This document shows, piece after piece, positions 40,258 through 48,976 of a stretch of DNA of 64,000 nucleotides. A program made the position numbers and the translations under genes. The notes beneath the pieces were generated by a model. That model saw only the letters and a list, made by a program, of their open reading frames with translations, had not been told where the DNA came from and did not search any database. Numbering within the stretch: position 1 is the first letter of the stretch; the number at the start of each line of letters is the position of its first letter. Source of the DNA: Parasulfuritortus sp037439465 (GTDB taxonomy: Bacteria > Pseudomonadota > Gammaproteobacteria > Burkholderiales > Thiobacillaceae); NCBI GenBank assembly GCA_037439465.1, contig JBBIVX010000007.1, positions 1 through 64,000 of the forward strand, read 5' to 3'.

Positions 40258-41372
40258 CCGTGCTGCAGATGCTGCCGGCCCTGGACGCCGGCGGTGTCGA
40301 GCAAGGCACCCTGGAAGTCGGCCGCCATCTCGTCGACCACGGCCACCGTTCCCTGGTGATGTCGGCAGGCGGCCGCCTGCTGCCGCGTCTGCAGGCGGAA
40401 GGCTCTACCCATTTCGCCTGGGATATCGGCCGCAAATCGCCCTGGACACTGCGCCTCGTCCCGCGCCTGCGCCGCCTGCTAGCGACGGAACGGGTCGACA
40501 TACTGCACCTGCGCTCGCGCCTGCCGGCCTGGGTCGGCTACCTGGCTTGGCGCGGCATGGACCCGGCGACGCGACCTCATCTCGTCACCACTGTGCACGG
40601 CCCCTATACCGTGAACGCCTACAGCGCCATCATGACCCACGGCGAACGGGTCATCGCCGTATCGGAGATGATCCGCACCTACATTCTGGATAATTACCCC
40701 GCCGTACCGCCCGAGCGGATACGCGTCATCCCGCGCGGCGTCGATCCGATGCTCTACCCGCACGGTCACCAACCCGCTCCCGCCTGGCGGGATGACTGGT
40801 ACCTGGCCTTCCCGGAGACCCGCGGCAAGGCCCTGCTGACCCTGCCCGCCCGGCTGACGCGCTGGAAGGGTCAGGAAGATTTCATCGACCTCGTTGCCGC
40901 CCTGCGGCGCACGCATCCCGAGGCGCACGGTCTCATCGTCGGTGAGCCGCATCCGCGCCGCCGCGAGTTCCTCGCTGAATTGCGGCAGCGGGTACATGCC
41001 CGCGGCCTCGACGGGCACATCACCTTCACCGGGCACCGCGCCGACATCAGGGAGATCATGGCCCTATCCGCCATCGTCCTGTCGCTGTCGCGCGTACCGG
41101 AGGCCTTCGGCCGGGCCACCCTGGAAGCCCTGAGCCTGGGCCGGCCAGTGATTGCCTACGACCACGGCGGGGTGGCGGAGCAGTTGGCGGCACTGTTGCC
41201 GGCGGGCGGCATCGCCGTCGGCGACTGGCAGGCCGGCGCCGCCAAGGCCGGCGCCTGGCTGGAGCAGCCCCCAGCAGTGCCGAAGGACAACCCGTTCACG
41301 CTAGAGCGCATGCTGGCCGCGACGTTGGCGACGTATGCCGAACTGGCGGCCGCCTCAAGGCCGTACCTTTAA
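40236..41372 (+). CDS. Family 4 glycosyltransferase
   Basis: 378 residues of the GT-B type. The start LTVLQMLPALDAGGVEQGTL is the acceptor-side GG motif, and the C-terminal half has LTRWKGQEDFIDL, FTGHRADIREIMALS and the EAFGRATLEALSLGRPVIAYDHGG nucleotide-sugar site. Probably adds a sugar to LPS core or another surface glycan. Coupled to the ELM1-like gene by overlap. It converges on the next glycosyltransferase gene with about 50 bases between. Confidence 0.88.
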   Translation: MVPARPLTVLQMLPALDAGGVEQGTLEVGRHLVDHGHRSLVMSAGGRLLPRLQAEGSTHFAWDIGRKSPWTLRLVPRLRRLLATERVDILHLRSRLPAWVGYLAWRGMDPATRPHLVTTVHGPYTVNAYSAIMTHGERVIAVSEMIRTYILDNYPAVPPERIRVIPRGVDPMLYPHGHQPAPAWRDDWYLAFPETRGKALLTLPARLTRWKGQEDFIDLVAALRRTHPEAHGLIVGEPHPRRREFLAELRQRVHARGLDGHITFTGHRADIREIMALSAIVLSLSRVPEAFGRATLEALSLGRPVIAYDHGGVAEQLAALLPAGGIAVGDWQAGAAKAGAWLEQPPAVPKDNPFTLERMLAATLATYAELAAASRPYL

Positions 41373-41421
41373 GTAGCCATAGGCCGGACCCATGACTCAG
41401 GGGGGAGCCTCGCCATGGCCG

Positions 41422-42513
41422 TTAGCCTCCGCCGGCGCTCGCCGCTGACGACCCCCCGGCCGCCCGGATGAAGCCATAGGCCTCCAGTACAGCCGCCATT
41501 TGTCGCTCCCGACTGTAGCGGCGCATCACCGTCTGCCGCGCCGCCGCCGCCAGGCGCTGTCGCAAGGCCTCGTCCCGGCAGAGCGTCTGCACCGCTGCCG
41601 CCATGGCCTCGACGTCGCCCTCGCCGACGAGTAAGCCATTCTCGCCGCTGGTCACGGATTCGGGAATACCGCCGACCGCGAAGGCGACCGGTACGGCGCC
41701 GCTGGCCATGGCCTCGACCATGGCCAGGCCAAAACCCTCCTTGAGACTGGGCATGAGGCAGACGTCCGCCGCCTGCAGCAGGGTGGGGACGTCGTCGCGG
41801 AAACCGAGAAAGGTTACGGCCGCCGTCAGCGCATGGGCGCATGCGTAGCGCTCCAGCTCGCGCCGCTCTGTGCCCTCACCGACGATGAGCAGCCGCACCG
41901 GGCAAGCGGCGGCTTGCAAACGCGAGAGCGCCTGCAGCGCATAGCGGTGTCCCTTCACCGGCTCCAGGCGGCCGACCTGCATCAATATGCAGTCATCGGC
42001 AGGCCACCCCAATGACCGGCGCAGGGCCGCCTTGTCGCTGGCCGGCCGATAGCGTTGCAGGTCGATGGCGTTGTAGACGAGGACAGCCGCCGCCTCGGGA
42101 AAACCAGTCGCCAGCAGGCTGGCGCGCACCGCCGCCGAGACGCAAAGTACACGCCGGTACCCGGCAAAGGCCTGGCTGCGCACCAGGGTGTGGGCGGTGG
42201 CCAGCGCCGCGATCCTCGGCGCCACGCGCCGCGCCAGCCAGGCGGATTTGGCCATGTGGGCATGCAACACATCCGGGTGGGCGGCGGCGATCGCCGCCGC
42301 CAGACTCCAGCGGGTCCAGGGCAGGACGCGACCGCCGGCCGACCAGGGATGTACCGGCACGCCCTCCCGACGCAACGCAGCGGCCAGCGCGCCCCCATCG
42401 GGACAGGCCACCATGGCCTCGATACCCTGCGCGCGCTGCATGACGGCGAGGTCGATCACATGCCGCTCCGCGCCGCCGATCGCGGCGCTGGCCACCACGT
42501 GCAGCACCCGCAT
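41422..42513 (-). CDS. Family 4 glycosyltransferase
   Basis: 363 residues. N-terminal motif VLHVVASAAIGGAERHVIDLA, VGRLEPVKGHRYAL in the centre and EGFGLAMVEAMASGAVPVAFAVGG in the C-terminal domain define the GT4 fold. It is the last of five genes in a minus-strand run (mgtE, phosphoethanolamine transferase, sulfotransferase, GT2, GT4). Sugar and acceptor unknown. Confidence 0.88.
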   Translation of the reverse strand: MRVLHVVASAAIGGAERHVIDLAVMQRAQGIEAMVACPDGGALAAALRREGVPVHPWSAGGRVLPWTRWSLAAAIAAAHPDVLHAHMAKSAWLARRVAPRIAALATAHTLVRSQAFAGYRRVLCVSAAVRASLLATGFPEAAAVLVYNAIDLQRYRPASDKAALRRSLGWPADDCILMQVGRLEPVKGHRYALQALSRLQAAACPVRLLIVGEGTERRELERYACAHALTAAVTFLGFRDDVPTLLQAADVCLMPSLKEGFGLAMVEAMASGAVPVAFAVGGIPESVTSGENGLLVGEGDVEAMAAAVQTLCRDEALRQRLAAAARQTVMRRYSRERQMAAVLEAYGFIRAAGGSSAASAGGG

Positions 42514-42531
42514 CGCGCCCGGCCCCGATCG

Positions 42532-43338
42532 CTAGCGACCCGGCGCCCCGCCGCCGCGGGCGGAGCGGCGTTCGGCCAGGAAGGCCTCGCGCGCCTTGGC
42601 CAGACGAATGAAACGCTGGAAGGCGTACATGTAGCTCATGATCACGCCGTCGATGCCATAGACAAAGGCGCGTCGCAAGACGAGCGACTTGAAGAAGGCC
42701 AGGGGCGGGGTGAGCAGCAGACTGAGGGCGGAGGGATTGCGCCCCCGTGCGTAGAGGTCGCGCGCCTGCTCGGAGGTAAAGAAATTGATCTTGGCGGTAT
42801 GGTGGCTGAGCGAGCGGAAGGAGCGGTGCAGGATCATCTCCCTCAACGCCCGCGTCTCGCCGGCGCGTACCGCCACCGAGTCATGCACCGGCAGGGGCTT
42901 GAAACCGGCGCGGCTCTTGCGATAGAGCCGTACCGGCCGGTGGTAGGCGGTCCACAGATGACCGTTTTGCTGAAATGGATAGATCAGGATGATGGGCATG
43001 GTGAAAGCTGTCACGCTGGCGGGGATGCCGCGACGGAACTCGGCCTCGATCTCTGCGCGCAGGGCCGGGCTGACCTCTTCGTCGGCATCGATGTTGAGTA
43101 CCCAGTCGTTGCGGCATTGCGCCTCGCCGTGCACCTTCTGCTCGCCATAACCGCTCCAGGCCCGGTATAGCGTGCGCGCCCCGAGGGACTCGCTCACCGC
43201 CACGGTGTCGTCTTCGCTGCCGCTGTCGACGACGATCACCTCATCCACCCAGTCGCGCACGCTGCCGATGGCGGCGGGGATGCGGTCTGCCTCGTTCTTG
43301 GCGATGATGAATACGGATAGTGGCAGGGTGGACACCAT
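42532..43338 (-). CDS. Family 2 glycosyltransferase (WaaE/KdtX type)
   Basis: 268 residues. The GT2 fold begins LSVFIIAKNEADRIPAAIGS, with VIVVDSGSEDDT and WVLNIDADEEVSP (metal-binding DxD). It resembles the core glucosyltransferase-like protein at 20969-21724 in overall organisation (ILHRSFRSLSHHTAKINFF). Lies 11 bases after the sulfotransferase-like gene. Confidence 0.88.
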   Translation of the reverse strand: MVSTLPLSVFIIAKNEADRIPAAIGSVRDWVDEVIVVDSGSEDDTVAVSESLGARTLYRAWSGYGEQKVHGEAQCRNDWVLNIDADEEVSPALRAEIEAEFRRGIPASVTAFTMPIILIYPFQQNGHLWTAYHRPVRLYRKSRAGFKPLPVHDSVAVRAGETRALREMILHRSFRSLSHHTAKINFFTSEQARDLYARGRNPSALSLLLTPPLAFFKSLVLRRAFVYGIDGVIMSYMYAFQRFIRLAKAREAFLAERRSARGGGAPGR

Positions 43339-43349
43339 AGACCTCTGGT

Positions 43350-44066
43350 TCAGTGTTGCCGCTTAACGCCCGCCAGGCGCTTGAGGCCATTCAGTAAACG
43401 CTGCCATGGACTCGGCCGCGGCGATCGGTCGCGGCCCTGATTATGGCGCTCTCCCACGCTCAGCCGCTGCGCCGCCGGGGCAATGCCGGCAAAGGTGAGC
43501 AGGTCCGCCATGCCCTCTGGGGCGTTGAGCGCCGCGGCGGTATTCCATCTGCGGATACGCCCCGGATAACGTTCGAGCAGTGCCGTCACGGTCTCATGGT
43601 ATTCCTCCCAGTAGCGGCGTATGGCCGCGTCGAGGTCCATGCTGGCGTATTTCGGGAAGGTGGGATCGAAACGCCGGTCACGCCGCCATTGTCTGCCCGG
43701 ATCGAGCACCCAGTGGTTCTTGTTCTTGCGCCGGAGCTTTTGCATGAAACTGGCGACCACCACCTCACGCTCGCGCTCCAGACAAATGACCCGCGCCTCC
43801 GGATAACGCTCCAGCAGCATGGGGACGTAGGGCAGCCAACTATGGCAGACATCCCCGACCAACCGCCCGTCCCGCCCGAGGAGAGTGCCTACTTTGCGCT
43901 CGAACGCCCGTTCCGACACCTGCCAGGGCAGCAGCGGCCGGTTTTCATGGCTGAAGGCCGCACCCTCCTGCTGCTTGAGCAGGTAATAGAGTGACACGCT
44001 ACCGCTGCGGCCGGTGCCGATGCCAATCAGCAATTGCTTGCCGGCTGTCGTTGGCGGCGCGTTCAC
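43350..44066 (-). CDS. Sulfotransferase-like protein
   Basis: 238 residues beginning with a GTG that overlaps the previous stop (GTGA). LLIGIGTGRSGSVSLYYLL is the 5'-phosphosulfate binding loop of PAPS-dependent sulfotransferases, and ARVICLEREREVVVASFMQKLR fits the 3'-phosphate-binding region. A glycan or lipid sulfotransferase is likely from the neighbouring glycosyltransferases. Substrate unknown. A kinase-like P-loop is less likely because the loop has RSGS, not GKT/S. Confidence 0.75.
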   Translation of the reverse strand: MNAPPTTAGKQLLIGIGTGRSGSVSLYYLLKQQEGAAFSHENRPLLPWQVSERAFERKVGTLLGRDGRLVGDVCHSWLPYVPMLLERYPEARVICLEREREVVVASFMQKLRRKNKNHWVLDPGRQWRRDRRFDPTFPKYASMDLDAAIRRYWEEYHETVTALLERYPGRIRRWNTAAALNAPEGMADLLTFAGIAPAAQRLSVGERHNQGRDRSPRPSPWQRLLNGLKRLAGVKRQH

Positions 44067-45748
44067 TCTGCCCCCCCATGAATGGCTTGGCAGGTGCGAT
44101 CCACCCGGATCAGGGCGCCGTCGGGGGCCGCGCTGTTCTTCTCGACCACCAGGCAGCCCATCATGCCGCCGAGGTCCGGCCCATTGGCATAGTAGCGGCC
44201 GGAGACTTCGTTCGGATTACCGATCTTGTAGCCGAGGAGGCGGGCGATCTCCTGTCCGATCTCGTAATGCGTCGGGGCCTGCATGGCCCGCACCCGTTGC
44301 ACGGCCTGGCCATCGGCACCTGCGGTCGCATAAAAGATAAAGGGAACGCGCACCACGTCTGGCTCCAGCAGCGTATGCCCGTATTTACCGCCCTCGCCCA
44401 TCATCTCGCCATGGTCGGCGGTAAAGAAAAGGTAGGCGGGGAGCCGCGACCGCCGCTTGATATCGTCGATGATGGCGCGCAGCAGGTGGTCGGTATAACG
44501 CACCGAATTGTCATAAGCATTGACCGTGTGGTCGTGGTGGGAGACGCCATCAACGGGGTATTTGCCATAGCCGGCCGGGTAGGACGAATCATAGGGGCTG
44601 TGCGAATTGCGCTGGTGCAGGACGATGAACGCGGGCCTAGCCAGATCGATGCGCGCCAGCTGGCGCAGCAGTATGTCGTCCTTGAGCGTCTCATATTGTT
44701 CGCGCATGTCCTCCTGGGTGATGAATTCGTCGGCGAACTCGGTGCCGGCATAGGTGGACAGGTTGGGGGTCTGGGCCGAGATGTAATAAGTTTTGTAGCC
44801 GCGCTCCTTGGCCAGCTTGAGCAGATTGCTCTCATAGCGCAGCAGATGAGTCACGTTGCCCGGCTCGCGCTGCACGTTATAAAAAGCCGGCAGCGACACC
44901 TTGGTGGCAACGCCGCCGGCAAAGGCGCGGTGATAAACGAAATGCGCATCTTCCCTGAGGCTTTCCAGTTCTGGCGTCGTGGGGCGCTCATAGCCGAACA
45001 GGCTCATGTGCTTGTAGGTCAGGCTCTCGCCCATGACGATGACGATGACGGGCGATTGCTTGAGCGGCAGTTTTTCGATCACATAGGGCAGGAAATGCGG
45101 CCGTAGCGCCGTCTGCCCGCCCTCGCCGCGCAGGCGGCGGCCGACGAAATAGGACGCGGCATACAGGGTGTTACGGATCGAGTAGGCGGTGGGACTGGGG
45201 TAGAACCCCTGCGACTTGGCTGACACGAAGGCGCGATAAGGCAGGATACTCAGCAACAGCAGCAAGGCGAGGGCGGCGAAAGGTAGCCGCAGGGTCAGCG
45301 CAAACGCCCTCTGCCGCAGGCTATAGGCGCCGGCGGCGGCAGCGGCCACCAGCAGTAACGGGGCGGCCATATAGGGCAGCACGGCGGACAGGGTAAGCCA
45401 GATCTCGTCCCACTCGCTGAACAGGAACACCACCTCGTGCGGCGAGATCAGCGTGCCAAAGTAGGAAAAGTGCAGGAACTGCGCCAACTGCAGGAGCGCG
45501 ATCAGGCCGAGGAAGAGCAGAAACGTCAGGCGGTGGCGCAAGCCCAGCATCAGAGCCGCAAAGATCCAGACGGCGGCGAAGGCCTTGGCGTAAAACCTGA
45601 CTGGGTAGTTTGGCTGCATGAGCCCGTACAGATGGTCCGGCAGCACGAACAGAACGGCCAGCGCCAGGGCGGCAATGAGGTGGCGCAGCAGCCTGCCGAT
45701 GAACGACAGTCGCGGCCGCTGGAAGAATGGGTCTAGCAGGGCGGTCAC
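44063..45748 (-). CDS. Phosphoethanolamine transferase-like membrane sulfatase-fold enzyme
   Basis: 561 residues. About five membrane segments (first 170 residues) are followed by a periplasmic alkaline-phosphatase/sulfatase fold. VVIVMGESLTYKHMSLFGYE holds the metal-binding Glu and a Ser/Thr nucleophile region; FVYHRAFAGGVATKVSLPAF and FFTADHGEMMGE carry other zinc ligands. Family members transfer phosphoethanolamine to lipid A, core sugars or osmoregulated glucans. GES here, instead of the GET of EptA, is closer to the CptA/OpgE side. A GTG start overlaps the mgtE stop. Confidence 0.82.
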   Translation of the reverse strand: MTALLDPFFQRPRLSFIGRLLRHLIAALALAVLFVLPDHLYGLMQPNYPVRFYAKAFAAVWIFAALMLGLRHRLTFLLFLGLIALLQLAQFLHFSYFGTLISPHEVVFLFSEWDEIWLTLSAVLPYMAAPLLLVAAAAAGAYSLRQRAFALTLRLPFAALALLLLLSILPYRAFVSAKSQGFYPSPTAYSIRNTLYAASYFVGRRLRGEGGQTALRPHFLPYVIEKLPLKQSPVIVIVMGESLTYKHMSLFGYERPTTPELESLREDAHFVYHRAFAGGVATKVSLPAFYNVQREPGNVTHLLRYESNLLKLAKERGYKTYYISAQTPNLSTYAGTEFADEFITQEDMREQYETLKDDILLRQLARIDLARPAFIVLHQRNSHSPYDSSYPAGYGKYPVDGVSHHDHTVNAYDNSVRYTDHLLRAIIDDIKRRSRLPAYLFFTADHGEMMGEGGKYGHTLLEPDVVRVPFIFYATAGADGQAVQRVRAMQAPTHYEIGQEIARLLGYKIGNPNEVSGRYYANGPDLGGMMGCLVVEKNSAAPDGALIRVDRTCQAIHGGAE

Positions 45749-47187
45749 AACAGGAACACCGTGGCCAGGCCGAGGAAGATGAAGAACCCCATGGAATCGG
45801 TGATAAAGGTGGTCAACACCGCCGAGCCGAAGGCCGGGTCACGCCCCATGCGCTCGATCAGGGCCGGCGCGAAGTAGCCGGCGAGGGCCGCTACCAGGAG
45901 GTTCAGCAGCATGGCCAAGGCCATGACCACACCCAGGCCGGCATTGCGGTACAAAACATAGGTCACCACACCCATGATGCCACCCCAGAGCAAGCCGTTG
46001 AACATGGCGATGCCAATCTCCTTGCCCATCAATCGCCTGGCGTTGCCCTTGTTGATGAGGCCCAGGGCCAGACCCCGTACCACCAGGGCGGAGGTCTGGT
46101 TACCTGAGTTGCCGCCCATGCCGGCGACGATGGGCATCAGCGCCGCCAGGGCGGCCAGCTTCTCGATGCTGCCTTCGAAGGCCCCGACCACGCGCGAGGC
46201 GATCAGCGCCGTCACCAGGTTCACGGCCAGCCACAGCCAACGGTTGCGCGCGGCCCGCCACACCGAAGAGAAGAGATCCTCATCTTCCTGCAGGCCGGCC
46301 AGTTGCAGCATGTCGGCTTCCGATTCGGAACGGATGTAGTCCATCATGACGTCTACGGTGAGGCGCCCGACCAGACGATCGTTGGCATCCACCACCGGAG
46401 CGGTCACCAGGTCGTAACGCTCGAAGGCCTGGGAGGCATCATTGGCCTCATCGGAAGGATGAAACAGCACCGGATCGTCGGACATCACCGCCGCGACGTG
46501 CGCCTCCGGGTCGTGCACCAGCATCCTTTTCAACGGCAGGGTGCCGATCAGGCGGCCATCACGCTCCACCACAAACAGCTTGTCGGTGTGGGGTGGCAAC
46601 TCGCCCAGGAAACGCAGGTAGCGCAGGGCAACCTCCAGGGTCACGTCGGCGCGGATGGTGACAAAATCGTAGTCCATCAGGCCGCCCACCGAGTCCTCAT
46701 CGTAGGACAGCGAGGATTCCACCTGCGCCCGCTTGGCCTCGTCCAGGGACTTCATCAATTCCTGCACCACGTCCTTGGGCAGGTCGGGGGCCAGATCGGC
46801 GATCTCGTCGGTATCCAGGGTCGCGGCGGCGGCCACCAGTTCGCGGTTGTCCATCGCCTCGATCAGGGTCTCCCGCACCGCGTCGGAGACTTCCAGCAGG
46901 ATGTCGCCATCCCGCTCCGCCTTCACCAGATCCCAGATCAATAGCCGATCGTCTATCGGTAGCGACTCCAGGATATAGGCCACGTCGGCCGGATGCAGGT
47001 TATCCAGCCGGCGGGTCAGCTCGGCGAGGTTCTGCTGGTGGATCAGCGTCTCGACCAGGTCACGGCGCGGCGTTTCCTGCATATGGACGAGCGACTCCAC
47101 CAGCTTGTGCCGGGCAAGGATGTCCTTCACCTGTTGCAGGCTATCCTCGAGGTGTTCCTTGGGGGTGTCTTCGTACTGGTCGCTCAT
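45745..47187 (-). CDS. mgtE: Magnesium transporter MgtE
   Basis: 480 residues. An N-terminal superhelical domain (LHPADVAYILESLP) and two CBS domains (VTAPVVDANDRLVGRLTVDVMM) sense Mg2+. The C-terminal five-helix channel has PIVAGMGGNSGNQTSALVVRGLALG, the family's hallmark. The start at 47187 is chosen for MSDQYEDTPK; a longer frame upstream overlaps no useful signal. It seems to lead a run of surface-glycan genes on the minus strand. Confidence 0.95.
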   Translation of the reverse strand: MSDQYEDTPKEHLEDSLQQVKDILARHKLVESLVHMQETPRRDLVETLIHQQNLAELTRRLDNLHPADVAYILESLPIDDRLLIWDLVKAERDGDILLEVSDAVRETLIEAMDNRELVAAAATLDTDEIADLAPDLPKDVVQELMKSLDEAKRAQVESSLSYDEDSVGGLMDYDFVTIRADVTLEVALRYLRFLGELPPHTDKLFVVERDGRLIGTLPLKRMLVHDPEAHVAAVMSDDPVLFHPSDEANDASQAFERYDLVTAPVVDANDRLVGRLTVDVMMDYIRSESEADMLQLAGLQEDEDLFSSVWRAARNRWLWLAVNLVTALIASRVVGAFEGSIEKLAALAALMPIVAGMGGNSGNQTSALVVRGLALGLINKGNARRLMGKEIGIAMFNGLLWGGIMGVVTYVLYRNAGLGVVMALAMLLNLLVAALAGYFAPALIERMGRDPAFGSAVLTTFITDSMGFFIFLGLATVFLL

Positions 47188-47245
47188 GTCCGGGCGTCTC
47201 GCTGATTGCGGCGGCGATTTTACCTTCCTGGCGCGCCTGCGCGCC

Positions 47246-47938
47246 TCATTTCGGCACAGCCACCTGACCCATGCGGGCGGCGATGATGGTCTGCCGATGC
47301 ACGAGGCCGCGTGCCGAACGGTGGGTTTCATAGTAGCGGGGGTTGGGAATCATGGCGGCCAACTGTGCCGCCTGCGCCGCCCCCAGATCAGCGGCTCCGG
47401 TCCGGTAATAACGGCGCGCGGCCGCCTCGGCGCCATAGATGCCGTTGCCCCACTCGATGACGTTGAGATAGACCTCCAGGATGCGCCGCTTGCTCCACAC
47501 CGTTTCGATCATGACGGTGATGATCGCCTCTTCGACCTTGCGCAGCGGGTTGCGTGACGCCGAGAGGAACAGGTTCTTGGCCAACTGCTGGCTGATGGTG
47601 GAACCGCCGGCGACGATCCGGCCTTTTTTCAGGTTCTTCTGCACCGCCTTTTCAATGCCTTCCCAGTCGAAACCCTCGTGTTCCAGGAAGCGGCTGTCCT
47701 CGGCCGCGATCACCGCCCGCTTGAGGTGGATGGACAGGCGCGCATAGTCCACCCACTTGTGGCGCAACTCGGCCTCCAGCCCTTTCCTCTCCTGCAACCG
47801 GGCCAGCCCGGCCTCCATGAAGGCGGTATTGGCCGGATTGAACCAATTCCACCAAAGCACGCCGGTCAGGTAGCCCAGCTGCAGGTAGAAGCCGAGGATG
47901 ACGACGGCGAGGCCACCCCGCCAAAGCCAGCGTGCCAT
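47246..47938 (-). CDS. mtgA: Monofunctional biosynthetic peptidoglycan transglycosylase
   Basis: 230 residues: one N-terminal membrane anchor (GLAVVILGFYLQLGYLTGVL) and a GT51 domain. Catalytic Glu lies in IAAEDSRFLEHEGFDWEGIE; other family motifs are GGSTISQQLAKNLFLS and RILEVYLNVIEWGNGIYGAEAAARRYY. It polymerises lipid II. It lies two bases after aroE on the same strand, a pairing seen in many betaproteobacteria. Start at 47938 with MARWLW. Confidence 0.96.
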   Translation of the reverse strand: MARWLWRGGLAVVILGFYLQLGYLTGVLWWNWFNPANTAFMEAGLARLQERKGLEAELRHKWVDYARLSIHLKRAVIAAEDSRFLEHEGFDWEGIEKAVQKNLKKGRIVAGGSTISQQLAKNLFLSASRNPLRKVEEAIITVMIETVWSKRRILEVYLNVIEWGNGIYGAEAAARRYYRTGAADLGAAQAAQLAAMIPNPRYYETHRSARGLVHRQTIIAARMGQVAVPK

Positions 47939-47940
47939 CT

Positions 47941-48735
47941 TCACCCCCGCAGCCTGGCGATGACCGGCGCGCTCGCCGGGCGCACGCCGCGCCACACGAA
48001 GAAGGCCTCGGCCGCCTGTTCCACCAACATGCCAAGGCCATCGGCAACGCGGGCGCCGCAGGCGCGGGCAAAGGCCATGAAAGGCGTGTCGCGGCCATAC
48101 ATCATGTCGTAGGCCAGGGCATCCGGAGCGAACAGATCGCCCGGCAATGGCGGCAATTCGCCGGCCAGACTGGCGGCGGTGGCGTTGATGACAAGATCGA
48201 AGCGCCGCCCCGCCAGGGCATCGAGGCCGTCCCCCTGGCAAGCGAAGCGCGCGGCCAGTTGCCGTGCCTTGTCGGCGGTGCGGTTGGCGATGAACAGCTC
48301 GGCCGGGCGGCGCTGCAACAGGGGCAAAGCCACGCCGCGCGCGGCGCCGCCGGCGCCCAGTAGCAGGATGCGCCGCCCGACGGGATCAAAGGACTGATTG
48401 TTGACGAGGTCGGCGACCAGCCCGGCGCCATCGGTGTTGTCGCCCAGTATCTCGCCGCCGTCGAATTTCAGGGTATTGACCGCGCCAGCCGCTTCCGCCC
48501 GCTCGCTGCGACGCGTCGCCAGACGATGGGCCTGTTCCTTGAACGGCACGGTGACATTGGCACCGCATCCGCCGGCGGCGCGGAAGGCCAGCACGGCGGC
48601 CGGGAACCCATCCAGCGGTGCCTCAATGGCCTCATAGCGAATATCCTGGGCGGTCTGCCGGGCGAAGGCGGCGTGAATGAGAGGTGATTTGGAATGGGCG
48701 ACGGGATTGCCGAACACGGCATAGCGATCGGTCAT
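47941..48735 (-). CDS. aroE: Shikimate dehydrogenase
   Basis: 264 residues reducing 3-dehydroshikimate with NADPH. Substrate-binding DRYAVFGNPVAHSKSPLIH, the catalytic Lys in GANVTVPFKEQAHRL, the NADP loop LLLGAGGAARGVAL and FIANRTADKARQLAARF are all present. Divergent from glnA with about 240 bases of regulatory DNA between. Confidence 0.97.
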   Translation of the reverse strand: MTDRYAVFGNPVAHSKSPLIHAAFARQTAQDIRYEAIEAPLDGFPAAVLAFRAAGGCGANVTVPFKEQAHRLATRRSERAEAAGAVNTLKFDGGEILGDNTDGAGLVADLVNNQSFDPVGRRILLLGAGGAARGVALPLLQRRPAELFIANRTADKARQLAARFACQGDGLDALAGRRFDLVINATAASLAGELPPLPGDLFAPDALAYDMMYGRDTPFMAFARACGARVADGLGMLVEQAAEAFFVWRGVRPASAPVIARLRG

Positions 48736-48796
48736 GACTCTGAGGCTTGGGCAGCGAATAGGGTGCGTATTGTACGGCCCGCCGCCCAGGAAGCGG

Positions 48797-48836
48797 TCCG
48801 CCCCAATTTGGGGAGGACCGCACCAAATTGGCTCAC
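48797..48836. promoter_or_regulatory. Possible NtrC enhancer sites upstream of glnA
   Basis: Two neighbouring palindromic sequences, CCCCAATTTGGGG (48801-48813) and GCACCAAATTGGCTC (48820-48834), lie about 65-95 bases upstream of the -24/-12 promoter. The second has a GCACCA half-site like NtrC boxes; the match is imperfect. They sit at the usual enhancer distance, and ntrBC are downstream of glnA. Confidence 0.45.
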
Positions 48837-48896
48837 CAAAAATCCCGCGCCGCCTTCCGGTCTTTATGGCAGAATGCTTTACATTGGCTTAAACGC

Positions 48897-48912
48897 TGGC
48901 ACAGCGCATGCT
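48897..48912 (+). promoter_or_regulatory. Sigma-54 promoter of glnA
   Basis: TGGCACAGCGCATGCT matches the -24/-12 consensus TGGCAC-N5-TTGCW except for one base in the TTGC part. It lies 64 bases upstream of the glnA start, so transcription would start about 50 bases before the ATG. This fits nitrogen control through NtrB/NtrC. Confidence 0.72.
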
Positions 48913-48976
48913 TGGTCAGGCACCGGTGGTTCACTAAATCATCCCTTCATCTGCAAACCGTATTGAGGAGCAAAAC

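Noticed and set aside
45727..46107. Plus-strand frame across the mgtE 3' end
   Set aside because: His/Gln-rich antisense product of mgtE with no start signal.
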